Source: Flagellimonas sp. HMM57
Lineage (GTDB): Bacteria; Bacteroidota; Bacteroidia; Flavobacteriales; Flavobacteriaceae
Reading direction: 5' to 3'
Length of the DNA: 64,000 nt
Assembly (NCBI RefSeq): GCF_021390175.1
Contig: NZ_CP090004.1
Location: 2,356,001 to 2,420,000 of the forward strand
Below are positions 26,528 through 34,526 of this stretch, one piece after another (positions within the stretch are counted from its first letter, which is position 1; the number at the start of each line of letters is the position of its first letter). The translations under genes were made by a program, and so were the position numbers. A model generated the notes under the pieces. It was not told the DNA's origin. It saw only the letters and a program-made list of their open reading frames with translations, and searched no databases.

Positions 26528-27335
26528 TTGTAGTAGTTGCTTCCAGTTCTATAATTTCCTTTCGATTCTTGTTTTTTATCAAATACACGTTTTTAACATT
26601 GGCCATATCATTGAACAGTTCAACATCGATATTATAAAAACTTTTTGAAGTATTTAAATCGTATTTTTTAATTGTTCCTATGGGAATTCCTTCTGGAAAG
26701 ATACTGGACATTGCACCAGTAATTATAGTATCGCCAACAACCAACGGAACCAATCTTGGAATATCGATGAGTTGTACGACATTATATTCCTCTGCGTTCC
26801 AGATAAGTGATCCAAAATAATCGGTGTTTTTTATCTTGGCATTAATATTCGACTTGGTATTGAGAACACTCTGAACCGTTGAAAAGTTAGAAGATGTATT
26901 TTCAACGATGCCCAAAATACCTTTAGTAGTAATAACGCCCATGTCTTGTGTAACACCTTGCTTTTTACCCTTGTCCAGCGTAATATAATTTCTGGGGGAG
27001 GAAAAACTATTTTTAATAAGGTTGGCACTGATTACCTCATAATCAATAGTTGTTGTATCTATTTGAACATTGGGCTTTTCTTCGGAATTAAATAGCAATC
27101 TCCGTAATTCTTCATTCTCCTGCACCAACCTATTGTTTTCATCCCTAAGCTGAAAATAAGAAGAAATGTTAGCAGCATTGTTATAGACATTTCCCGTAAT
27201 CCATTTGGACGAATTGAAAAATTTTGATTGATGGTACGAATGGGACCTAACGGTCATTATTAAAGATATGACCATAAGAAAGACATATAAAAATGTAATT
27301 CTGTAGCTTAAAATAAAATTGATGATGCGCTGCAT
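26520..27335 (-). CDS. mreC: Rod shape-determining protein MreC
   Basis: A 271-residue bitopic protein: one N-terminal membrane helix (about 10-27), a coiled coil (about 60-90, ENNRLVQENEELRRLLF) and a periplasmic double beta-barrel domain with ISANLIKNSFSSPRNYITLD, GVTQDMGVITTKGILGIVE and GAMSSIFPEGIPIGTI. It links MreB filaments to the PBP2/RodA synthase. It lies 63 bases after mreB and overlaps mreD. Confidence 0.93.
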   Translation of the reverse strand: MQRIINFILSYRITFLYVFLMVISLIMTVRSHSYHQSKFFNSSKWITGNVYNNAANISSYFQLRDENNRLVQENEELRRLLFNSEEKPNVQIDTTTIDYEVISANLIKNSFSSPRNYITLDKGKKQGVTQDMGVITTKGILGIVENTSSNFSTVQSVLNTKSNINAKIKNTDYFGSLIWNAEEYNVVQLIDIPRLVPLVVGDTIITGAMSSIFPEGIPIGTIKKYDLNTSKSFYNIDVELFNDMANVKNVYLIKNKNRKEIIELEATTTNE

Positions 27336-27398
27336 GCAATCATATCATTAAGAAAGTACAACAACTTTCAGGTGGACAAAAATGATTGGGTGACCAAA

Positions 27399-28427
27399 TT
27401 ATTTTATCAATATACTTTTATAACGCTCCAAATTTTTAAGCGCTATGCCCGTACCACGAACAACTGCTCTTAAAGGATCTTCCGCTATATACACGGGCAA
27501 ATCCGTTTTTTGGGAAAGCCTTCTGTCCAATCCTCGTAACATAGATCCACCACCTGCTAAATAAATACCTGTATTGTAGATGTCAGCGGCTAGTTCTGGA
27601 GGGGTCTGCGAAAGTGTTTCCATAACGGCATCCTCAACGCGCAAAATACTTTTATCGAGTGCTTTGGCAATCTCCCTATATGAAACTTGAACTTGTTTTG
27701 GTTTACCAGTCAAAAGATCCCGCCCTTGTATGGATTTATCCTCTGGCGGTGATTTTAAATCTTCAGTTGCAGAACCGATTTCAATTTTTATGGCTTCGGC
27801 AGTACTTTCCCCAACATAGAGGTTGTGTTGCGTTCGCATATAATATATGATGTCGTTCGTGAACACGTCACCTGCAATCTTCACTGATTTATCGCACACG
27901 ATCCCACCTAGGGCTATCACAGCAATTTCAGTAGTTCCACCACCTATATCTACGATCATATTTCCTTTGGGCTGCATAATGTCCAAACCTATACCAATAG
28001 CGGCAGCCATAGGTTCATGGATTAAATAGACTTCTTTCCCGTTTACCCGTTCTGCCGATTCACGTACCGCACGCATTTCCACTTCAGTAATACCGGAAGG
28101 GATACAAATTACCATTCTTAGGGCGGGAGGGAACCATTTTTTCTTTAAAGCAGGAATATTTTTGATGAACATATTGATCATCTTTTCAGATGCATCAAAG
28201 TCAGCGATTACCCCATCCTTTAATGGCCTAATGGTCTTAATATTTTCATGGGTTTTCCCCTGCATCATATTGGCTTCCTTTCCTACGGCTATGATTTTTC
28301 CAGAAATACGGTCTCTGGCTACTATGGAAGGGCTGTCAACAACTACTTTGTCTAAATGAATGATTAGGGTGTTTGCAGTACCAAGGTCAATCGCAATTTC
28401 CTCGGTCATGAAATCAAAAAATCCCAT
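27399..28427 (-). CDS. mreB: Rod shape-determining actin homologue MreB
   Basis: A 342-residue cytoplasmic actin-like ATPase that organises the elongation machinery. Motifs include EIAIDLGTANTLI (phosphate 1), RPLKDGVIADFDASEKM, HEPMAAAIGIGLDI, IVDIGGGTTEIAVIALGGIV (phosphate 2), and the adenosine motif YLAGGGSMLRGLD. Length fits. It is the first mre gene, 54 bases after purH, so it may be read through from purH. Confidence 0.96.
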   Translation of the reverse strand: MGFFDFMTEEIAIDLGTANTLIIHLDKVVVDSPSIVARDRISGKIIAVGKEANMMQGKTHENIKTIRPLKDGVIADFDASEKMINMFIKNIPALKKKWFPPALRMVICIPSGITEVEMRAVRESAERVNGKEVYLIHEPMAAAIGIGLDIMQPKGNMIVDIGGGTTEIAVIALGGIVCDKSVKIAGDVFTNDIIYYMRTQHNLYVGESTAEAIKIEIGSATEDLKSPPEDKSIQGRDLLTGKPKQVQVSYREIAKALDKSILRVEDAVMETLSQTPPELAADIYNTGIYLAGGGSMLRGLDRRLSQKTDLPVYIAEDPLRAVVRGTGIALKNLERYKSILIK

Positions 28428-28481
28428 AAAAAGTGTCGGTTTTTTGGATTAAAAATAAAATTAAAGACTAAAGTACTAAAA

Positions 28482-30014
28482 TTAATGCTTAAAATGTCTA
28501 GTGCCAGTCATTACCATTGCTAACCCGTTCTCATTACAATAATCTATACTCAATTGATCTTTTATAGATCCACCAGGTTGTATCACGCTTTTGATACCTG
28601 CTTTATGGGCAATCTCTACACAGTCGGGAAACGGAAAGAACGCATCGCTTGCCATTACAGCTCCCTCCAATTCAAAATTGAAGGATTTTGCTTTATGAAT
28701 GGCCTGGTTCAAGGCATCTACCCGTGATGTTTGTCCTGTTCCGCTTGCGCATAGCTGCTTATTTTTTGCAAGGACTATGGTATTACTTTTGGTATGCTTA
28801 CAGAGTTTTGAAGCAAAAATCAAATCTTCAACTTCCTGTATGTTCGGTTCTTGTTTGGTAACCGTTGTCAAGCTATCTGATCTATCGGTTTTATAATCTT
28901 TGTCTTGGACCAGCACACCGTTCAGACAAGTTCTGATCAAAGTGTTCGGGAGCGTTACTTCATTTTGCACCAATATAATTCGGTTCTTTTTCCCTTTGAG
29001 TATTTCTAAAGCCTCCTCGGAAAAACTAGGGGCAATTACCACTTCACAAAACAATTTGTGGATTTCTTCGGAAGTAGGGCCATCAATTTCAACATTGGAA
29101 ATAAGAATACCCCCAAATGCTGAAACTGGGTCACCAGCAAGTGCATCAACATAAGCTTCTTTGATTGAATTCCTAGTTGCTAGGCCACAAGCATTGTTGT
29201 GTTTTAAAATGGCAAAGGTTGGGGCATCGTTCTTAAATTCCCCCATTAAATTTACTGCTGCATCAACATCTAAAAGATTGTTATAGGAAAGCTCTTTGCC
29301 ATGAAGCTTAGTAAACATGGCTTCAAAATCTCCATAGAAATATCCTTTTTGATGTGGGTTTTCGCCATAGCGGAGTACTTTTCCATTTTGCTCACTTATT
29401 TTTAAAGCGGTTTCGGTTCCATCACCATTAAAATAATTGAAAATTGCCGAATCATAGTGCGAAGAAACGTTGAATGCCTTGGTTGCAAAACGCTTTCTGT
29501 CCGCTATCGTAGTTGAGCCATTTCCTTTTGAAATTACATTTAAAAAATCCTCATAATCTTCCATGGAAGATACACAAAGTACATCTTTGAAGTTTTTGGC
29601 CGCAGCACGGATAAGGGAGATGCCACCAATATCTATTTTTTCGATAATATCTTGTTCAGATGCACCACTGGAAACTGTCTTTTCAAAGGGATATAGATCA
29701 ACAATGACAATATCCAATTGTGGAATTTCAAATTCTGCCATTTGGGCAACATCGCTTTCGTTGTCCTGTCTATTCAATATGCCACCAAAAACCTTAGGAT
29801 GAAGTGTTTTTACACGGCCGCCCAAAATAGAGGGATAGCTTGTGACATCTTCTACAGGGACTACATTGATATCTAAATCTTGAATGAATTTTTCCGTTCC
29901 GCCGGTTGAATACAGGGTTACACCGAGTTCATCAAGTTTTTTTACAATAGGCTCTAGTCCGTCTTTATGAAAAACGGAAATTAACGCAGAAGTAGCTTTT
30001 TTGGTGGTGTTCAT
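28482..30014 (-). CDS. purH: Bifunctional AICAR transformylase / IMP cyclohydrolase
   Basis: Catalyses the last two steps of de novo IMP synthesis; cytoplasmic. The start ATG at 30014 gives MNTTKKATSALISVFHKDGL, where the MGS-like cyclohydrolase domain begins; an in-frame codon ten residues upstream is less likely. The first domain (about 1-150) has STGGTEKFIQD and GGRVKTLHPKVFGGIL. The transformylase domain has RYGENPHQKGYFYG, LSYNNLLDVDAA, LKHNNACGLA, DPVSAFGGILISN, GTGQTSRVDA and SDAFFPFPD, and the C-terminus ends MVMTGTRHFKH. A -7 promoter element lies at 30046-30053. Confidence 0.96.
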   Translation of the reverse strand: MNTTKKATSALISVFHKDGLEPIVKKLDELGVTLYSTGGTEKFIQDLDINVVPVEDVTSYPSILGGRVKTLHPKVFGGILNRQDNESDVAQMAEFEIPQLDIVIVDLYPFEKTVSSGASEQDIIEKIDIGGISLIRAAAKNFKDVLCVSSMEDYEDFLNVISKGNGSTTIADRKRFATKAFNVSSHYDSAIFNYFNGDGTETALKISEQNGKVLRYGENPHQKGYFYGDFEAMFTKLHGKELSYNNLLDVDAAVNLMGEFKNDAPTFAILKHNNACGLATRNSIKEAYVDALAGDPVSAFGGILISNVEIDGPTSEEIHKLFCEVVIAPSFSEEALEILKGKKNRIILVQNEVTLPNTLIRTCLNGVLVQDKDYKTDRSDSLTTVTKQEPNIQEVEDLIFASKLCKHTKSNTIVLAKNKQLCASGTGQTSRVDALNQAIHKAKSFNFELEGAVMASDAFFPFPDCVEIAHKAGIKSVIQPGGSIKDQLSIDYCNENGLAMVMTGTRHFKH

Positions 30015-30045
30015 TTTGTGTCTTAAAATCAATTTATTAAGCACA

Positions 30046-30053
30046 CAAAAGTA
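30046..30053 (-). promoter_or_regulatory. Putative -7 promoter element of purH
   Basis: TACTTTTG on the minus strand, matching TAnnTTTG, about 32 bases before the purH ATG. No good TTG lies 17-23 bases upstream, so support is partial. Confidence 0.35.
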
Positions 30054-30104
30054 AATTTTTTGTTATTAAAAAGTTATAGGGGTTATCAACAAATTACATT
30101 AGTT

Positions 30105-30557
30105 TTAAAGAATCTGGGCTACTTTTTCATTTACAAATTCCAAAAAGCGCTCATCTTCTTCAGTAAATGGGTCGGGGGTATTGGAATCGATATCTATTTG
30201 TCCAACATTTTCACCATTTACGAATAGCGGGACCACAATTTCAGCCTTGACGGTAATACTACAGGCAATATAATTATCTTGGGCAGCTACATCAGGTACT
30301 ACAAAATTTTCATTGCTGACCGCTACTTGCCCACAGATACCTTTCCCGAAGGGAATTATCGTATGATCTGTGGGTTCCCCAGCGTAAGGACCGAGCTTTA
30401 ATTCGTTCTTATTACCATTTTTAAAATAGAAGCCCACCCAATCGTAATACTCCACGGTGTCTTTTAAGAGTTGGCACAGTTCGTCCAAACGATTTTCCAC
30501 ACTTTTTTCGTTTTGAGATAAAATATTGGTGACTTTTGATCTTAGGGATACTAGCAT
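30105..30557 (-). CDS. GAF domain protein, free methionine-(R)-sulfoxide reductase-like
   Basis: A 150-residue single GAF domain, cytoplasmic. LGPYAGEPTDHTIIPFGKGICGQVAVS and the following VVPDVAAQDNYIACS and EIVVPLF strands match the fRMsr (YebR) family, which repairs free Met-R-sulfoxide. Cys75 and Cys99 are present, but the first of the three family cysteines is replaced by His65. The remaining pair should suffice for thiol chemistry (inference from the family mechanism). TACATTTG at 30579-30572 is a good -7 element 15 bases upstream. Confidence 0.85.
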   Translation of the reverse strand: MLVSLRSKVTNILSQNEKSVENRLDELCQLLKDTVEYYDWVGFYFKNGNKNELKLGPYAGEPTDHTIIPFGKGICGQVAVSNENFVVPDVAAQDNYIACSITVKAEIVVPLFVNGENVGQIDIDSNTPDPFTEEDERFLEFVNEKVAQIL

Positions 30558-30571
30558 GACAACAGTTTTTG

Positions 30572-30579
30572 CAAATGTA
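30572..30579 (-). promoter_or_regulatory. Putative -7 promoter element of the GAF/fRMsr-like gene
   Basis: TACATTTG on the minus strand, a full match to TAnnTTTG, 15 bases before the ATG. A matching -33 TTG is not evident. Confidence 0.4.
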
Positions 30580-30701
30580 TTTTTTAATTAGCGATTTTGG
30601 TCGCAGGAAACGTTGAAAATTACATTTTCAAATACTCTAAATTTTAGTTAACGTACTCCGTTTTAAATTCAAAAAGATAGAGTTTTTGTAATTTTACGTT
30701 T

Positions 30702-31112
30702 GTGAAAAAGATTTTCCGGCATATTGCATCGGTATCCTTGGCCATTATGGTGTTGTTTTCTACCGTCTCATGGACTGTGGATAAACACTTGTGTATGGGT
30801 AGGGTCATGGATATTGCTCTGTTCGTAAATGCTGATGATTGTGGTATGGAGGATGCCATGGCGGCAATGGGGGCAGAAACCATGGAAAACCATTGTTGCG
30901 ATGACGAATCGTTTACGCTCGAAGGTCAAGATGATCTAAAGCTTTCTTGGGACGATTTTGAACTGGACCACAAGTTATTTCTGGTAGCCTTTTCGCAATC
31001 TTACTTTGATTTATTTGTTCCGGTCGATGAGCTCCCGGTTCCACACGAAAAATACCCACCTCCCAATCTGGTCAGGAACATCCAAGTTTTGGACCAAGTC
31101 TTTTTAATTTGA
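30702..31112 (+). CDS. HYC_CC_PP family exported protein
   Basis: A 136-residue protein with an N-terminal signal sequence (KKIFRHIASVSLAIMVLF). The three hallmark elements that name the family are visible: DKHLCMG (H-x-C, here Leu in place of Tyr), ENHCCDDE (paired cysteines) and EKYPPPN near the C-terminus. It is rich in Asp, Met, His and Cys, which suits metal binding; the function is not established. The start is GTG at 30702; no ATG lies nearby upstream. It leads a four-gene run with a TonB receptor and two HMA proteins, suggesting periplasmic metal handling. Confidence 0.82.
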   Translation: MKKIFRHIASVSLAIMVLFSTVSWTVDKHLCMGRVMDIALFVNADDCGMEDAMAAMGAETMENHCCDDESFTLEGQDDLKLSWDDFELDHKLFLVAFSQSYFDLFVPVDELPVPHEKYPPPNLVRNIQVLDQVFLI

Positions 31113-31131
31113 TTCTATTGAACTTTTTCAA

Positions 31132-31149
31132 AGTCCTTTCTTAAGGACT
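31132..31149 (+). promoter_or_regulatory. Short hairpin between the HYC_CC_PP and TonB receptor genes
   Basis: AGTCCTT and AAGGACT form a perfect 7-bp stem with a TCTT loop. No T-run follows, so termination is unlikely; it may tune expression of the receptor relative to the first gene. Confidence 0.3.
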
Positions 31150-31198
31150 GCCAATGGTACATTCTTCTGTACCAAGTACAAATGTTCAATACAAACAA

Positions 31199-33432
31199 AT
31201 GAAATATATTTTAATACTTTTTTTATGGTTTCCCTATTCTATTGCTGCACAAGATGCAATTGAGGGCATGGTGATGGAAGCCAATACTGAAAACAAACAT
31301 ATTGGACTCGCTGGAGCCAATGTGTATTGGTCAAATTCCCAAATTGGAACGATGACCAAAAATGACGGCACCTTTAATATTCCCTATTCAAAAGATTACA
31401 ATAAACTTATTATTAGTTTTGTAGGATTCAAGACAGATACGTTAACTATAGACAAGCCAAGAATGGTACATCATTGGTTGACACCTTCCAATCAATTGGA
31501 TGAGGTTGTTTTGGAAAAGAAAAAGGATGATGTGCAAAAAACATTCTTTTCTGCCCAAAATGTGGTTACGGTAAACAGCGCAGAACTTTTGAAAGCTGCA
31601 TGTTGCAACCTATCAGAAAGTTTTGAGACCAATCCGGCCATTGATGTTAATTTTAATGATGCCCTTACGGGAACAAAACAGATTCAGATGCTTGGGCTTA
31701 CAAGTCCATATTTATTGATTACCCAAGAAAACATTCCTATGGTTAGGGGGCATCGCAAGTCTACGGACTTACCTTTACCCCAGGTACTTGGGTGGAAAGC
31801 ATTCAGATTACCAAAGGTGCCGGGAGTGTGGTCAATGGGTATGAAAGTATATCGGGGCAAATCAATACCGAACTCCAAAAACCGTCTACGGACTATCCCA
31901 TTTTTGTAAACGGATATGCCAATTTAAATGGAAGATTGGAGCTGAATACCCATATCAACAGAAGATTATCGGAAAAATGGAGCACGGGCTTTTACGTGCA
32001 TGGAAATCGAAGAGATGTAGAAGTCGACAATAATGATGATGGTTTCTTGGATGCTCCGTTGGCCAATCAGATCAATATTGCGAACCGGTGGCAATATCAA
32101 GATATTGAAAATGGATGGGTCAGTTTTCTTAATGTCAGATTTCTGAATGATGAAAAACAGGTAGGGCAAACCAATTTTAATCCAAGTACGGATAAATTCA
32201 CTACAAATGCTTGGGGGAGTGAAATTGATACCAGACGGTTTGATAGCTCGCTCAAATTGGGTTATGTTTTTCCGGAATCACCCTATCAGAGTTTTGGTTT
32301 TCAGGTTTCCTACAGTAATCATAGACAAGATTCTTTTTATGGATTCAATATTTACGATATAGCCCACGAAAGTCTGTACTCTAATTTTCTGTTCAATTCC
32401 ATTTTAGGAAATACAAAAAACAAGTTTAAAGCTGGTTTGACTTTTGCTTTTGATGGCTATGATGAGTTGGTGAACAATCAAGATTTTGAGCGAACCGACC
32501 GTTCAGCAGGAGCTTTTTTTGAATACAGTTACACCAATCTTGAAAAGCTTAGTCTGACTGCTGGTTTGCGTGTAGATACGCATAATCGTTTAGGTACTTT
32601 CATCACGCCAAGATTGCATATTCGGTATACGCCTTGGGAAAAAGGTAGTCTACGGGGATCTTTTGGAATTGGAAGGAGAGCAGCCAATATTTTTGCCGAA
32701 AACCAGCGGTTGTTCGCTTCGTCAAGAACTATTCGATTGGTGCAAAATGGAGGGGATATTTATGGTTTTGATGCCGAAAAGGCATACAATTATGGTGTAA
32801 GTTTTATACAGGGCTTTACCTTGTTCGATAGGCCGGGGGATGTTTCAGTGGATTTTTACAGAACTGATTTTGAAAATCAAATTGTTGTAGATTGGGAAAA
32901 CCCTAGAGAAGTAGTCTTTTCAAATTTGGAAGGGAAGAGTTTTGCTAATAGTTTGCAGGTTGAACTGAACTATGAAGTTGTACCGAATGTGGAGTTGCGA
33001 ACTGCATATAAGTTTTATGATGTGCAAACCGATTACCAAACCGGACTTTTACAAAAACCATTACAAGCTCGTAATCGGTACTTTGCTAATATAGGCTATA
33101 ACACCACGGCGAAAGAAAATGGAGCGCAATGGCGTTTTGATTATACATTGCACGCCTTGGGAAAACAACGATTACCCAATACCTCTGCAAATCCTGAAGC
33201 TTTTCAATTAGGCGAGTTTTCAGGAGCATATAGTTTGATGAACGCGCAAATAACCAAGGTATTCTCAAAGAAATTTGAGATGTACGTTGGGGGTGAAAAT
33301 TTGACCAATTTTAGACAAAACAATCCTGTTTTAGATGCAGAAAACCCATTTGGCCCTAATTTTGACACTACTATAGTGTTCGGTCCAATTTTAGGTAGAA
33401 TGGTCTATACAGGTTTTAGATTTAAATCATAA
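31199..33432 (+). pseudogene. TonB-dependent receptor of the metal module, frameshifted (missing one G at 31746-31750)
   Basis: The gene starts at ATG 31199 with a signal peptide (MKYILILFLWFPYSIAAQ). It continues with a carboxypeptidase-regulatory-like domain (about residues 22-105), the plug domain (KAACCNLSESFETNPAIDV, then ITQENIPMVRG) and, in another frame, the beta-barrel to 33432. Reading past 31750 in frame 1 gives unrelated sequence ending at 31909. Adding one G to the G5 run at 31746-31750 restores MVRGASQVYGLTFTPGTW then VESIQITKGAGSVVNGYES, exactly the expected plug sequence. The full protein would be about 745 aa. It is either truly inactivated or a base-calling error. The CC motif in the plug and the HMA neighbours suggest a metal or metallophore substrate. 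Confidence 0.87.
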
Positions 33433-33452
33433 CATAATTAAATAACATAAAG

Positions 33453-33809
33453 ATGAAAAAAATAGTGATTTTTCTAGTATGTATCATGGGGATGCTCGTG
33501 AGCAATGCACAGGACAAAAAAAAGAAACTTGAATTTGAGGTCGACGGAAAATGTGAGATGTGCAAAATGCGTATCGAGAAAGCTGCGCTCAATGTTCCTG
33601 GTGTAAAATATGCCGTTTGGGACATTCCATCGCACCAGCTTTCCTTAATTATGGATGAGCGAAAAACAGATGCCATGAAAATAAAAACCGCATTGGTCGA
33701 AGCAGGTCATGATACAAAGGAATTAAAGGCTTCTCAAGAAGCATATGATAATATTCATCCGTGCTGTAAATACCGTGAAGATAATACCGATGACAGTAAA
33801 AAACATTAA
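33453..33809 (+). CDS. Secreted heavy-metal-associated (HMA) domain protein
   Basis: A 118-residue periplasmic metal-binding protein: signal peptide (MKKIVIFLVCIMGMLVSNAQ) and an HMA ferredoxin-like domain (about 28-95) with GKCEMCKMRIEKAA, the CxxC copper/zinc site. The C-terminal tail adds HPCCKYRED, a second paired-cysteine site not part of the usual fold. It follows the receptor by 20 bases and abuts the next gene, consistent with an operon that hands metal from the outer to the inner membrane (inference). Confidence 0.9.
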   Translation: MKKIVIFLVCIMGMLVSNAQDKKKKLEFEVDGKCEMCKMRIEKAALNVPGVKYAVWDIPSHQLSLIMDERKTDAMKIKTALVEAGHDTKELKASQEAYDNIHPCCKYREDNTDDSKKH

Positions 33810-34526
33810 ATGGAACATACCTATTCGGTGAGTGGAATGACCTGTGAAGGTTGTGTCGCTTCTGTGTCCAAAAAGTTGTTGGCAATTAAAGGGGTAGAAC
33901 ATGTTGAGGTGGATTTGAATAATGGCAAGGCCAGAATAATTTCAGAAAACCATGTTCAAAACAGTATCCTACAAGATGCTTTGGGGAGTAAGTACGGTAT
34001 TTCTGAAATACAAGGGGAAACATTGGAAGCACCCATTCAGGAAATACAATCCAAATGGGTACAGCTACGACCCTTGTTTTTGATTTTTATGTACTTGTTT
34101 GTAGCCTCGTTCCTGTTGAATTTCAAAAATTGGAATACTGCTTCAGCTATGCTGGATTTTATGGGATTGTTTTACATCGTTTTTAGTTTTTTTAAGCTAT
34201 TGGACTTGAAAGGTTTTCCTGAAAGTTTTCGCATGTACGACCCATTGGCAAAAGCTGTTCCAGTTTACGGGTGGATTTATCCATTTCTGGAACTTGGCTT
34301 GGGTCTTTTATTTCTTATGCGGATTGAGGTGGAAATCGCTTTGGTTGCTACAATACTTGTTTTGGGAATAACGACTTTTGGAGTAATTAAAACCTTAGTG
34401 GATAAAAAAAGCATTCGATGTGCCTGTTTGGGAACGGCATTAAAACTCCCCATGACCGAAGCAACATTTATAGAAAATGCCATTATGTTGGTGATGGCTT
34501 TTTGGATGTTGGGAAGTATGATTTAA
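33810..34526 (+). CDS. HMA domain fused to a MauE/DoxX-like four-helix membrane protein
   Basis: A 238-residue inner-membrane protein. Residues 1-68 form an HMA domain with SGMTCEGCVASVSKKL. A linker is followed by about four membrane helices (about 88-238). GMYDPLAKAVPVYGW-like sequence (RMYDPLAKAVPVYGWIYPF) and ELGLGLLFL match the MauE/methylamine-utilisation or DoxX-type fold, and a late RCACLGTALKLP holds two more cysteines facing the membrane edge. It starts at the base after the previous stop. Likely role: passing a metal ion or electrons at the inner membrane; transport itself is not shown. Its end overlaps the convergent plug-protein gene by four bases. Confidence 0.85.
   Translation: MEHTYSVSGMTCEGCVASVSKKLLAIKGVEHVEVDLNNGKARIISENHVQNSILQDALGSKYGISEIQGETLEAPIQEIQSKWVQLRPLFLIFMYLFVASFLLNFKNWNTASAMLDFMGLFYIVFSFFKLLDLKGFPESFRMYDPLAKAVPVYGWIYPFLELGLGLLFLMRIEVEIALVATILVLGITTFGVIKTLVDKKSIRCACLGTALKLPMTEATFIENAIMLVMAFWMLGSMI

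Noticed and set aside
30695..30702. TACGTTTG as a promoter of the HYC_CC_PP gene
   Set aside because: It matches the -7 consensus, but its last base is the G of the GTG start, which would put the transcript start inside the gene, and there is no -33 element.
31792..33432. A separate TonB receptor gene starting at 31792
   Set aside because: It has no signal peptide or complete plug; the sequence upstream in the same frame (GLTFTPGTWVES) is clearly plug, and a one-base correction joins it to the gene starting at 31199.
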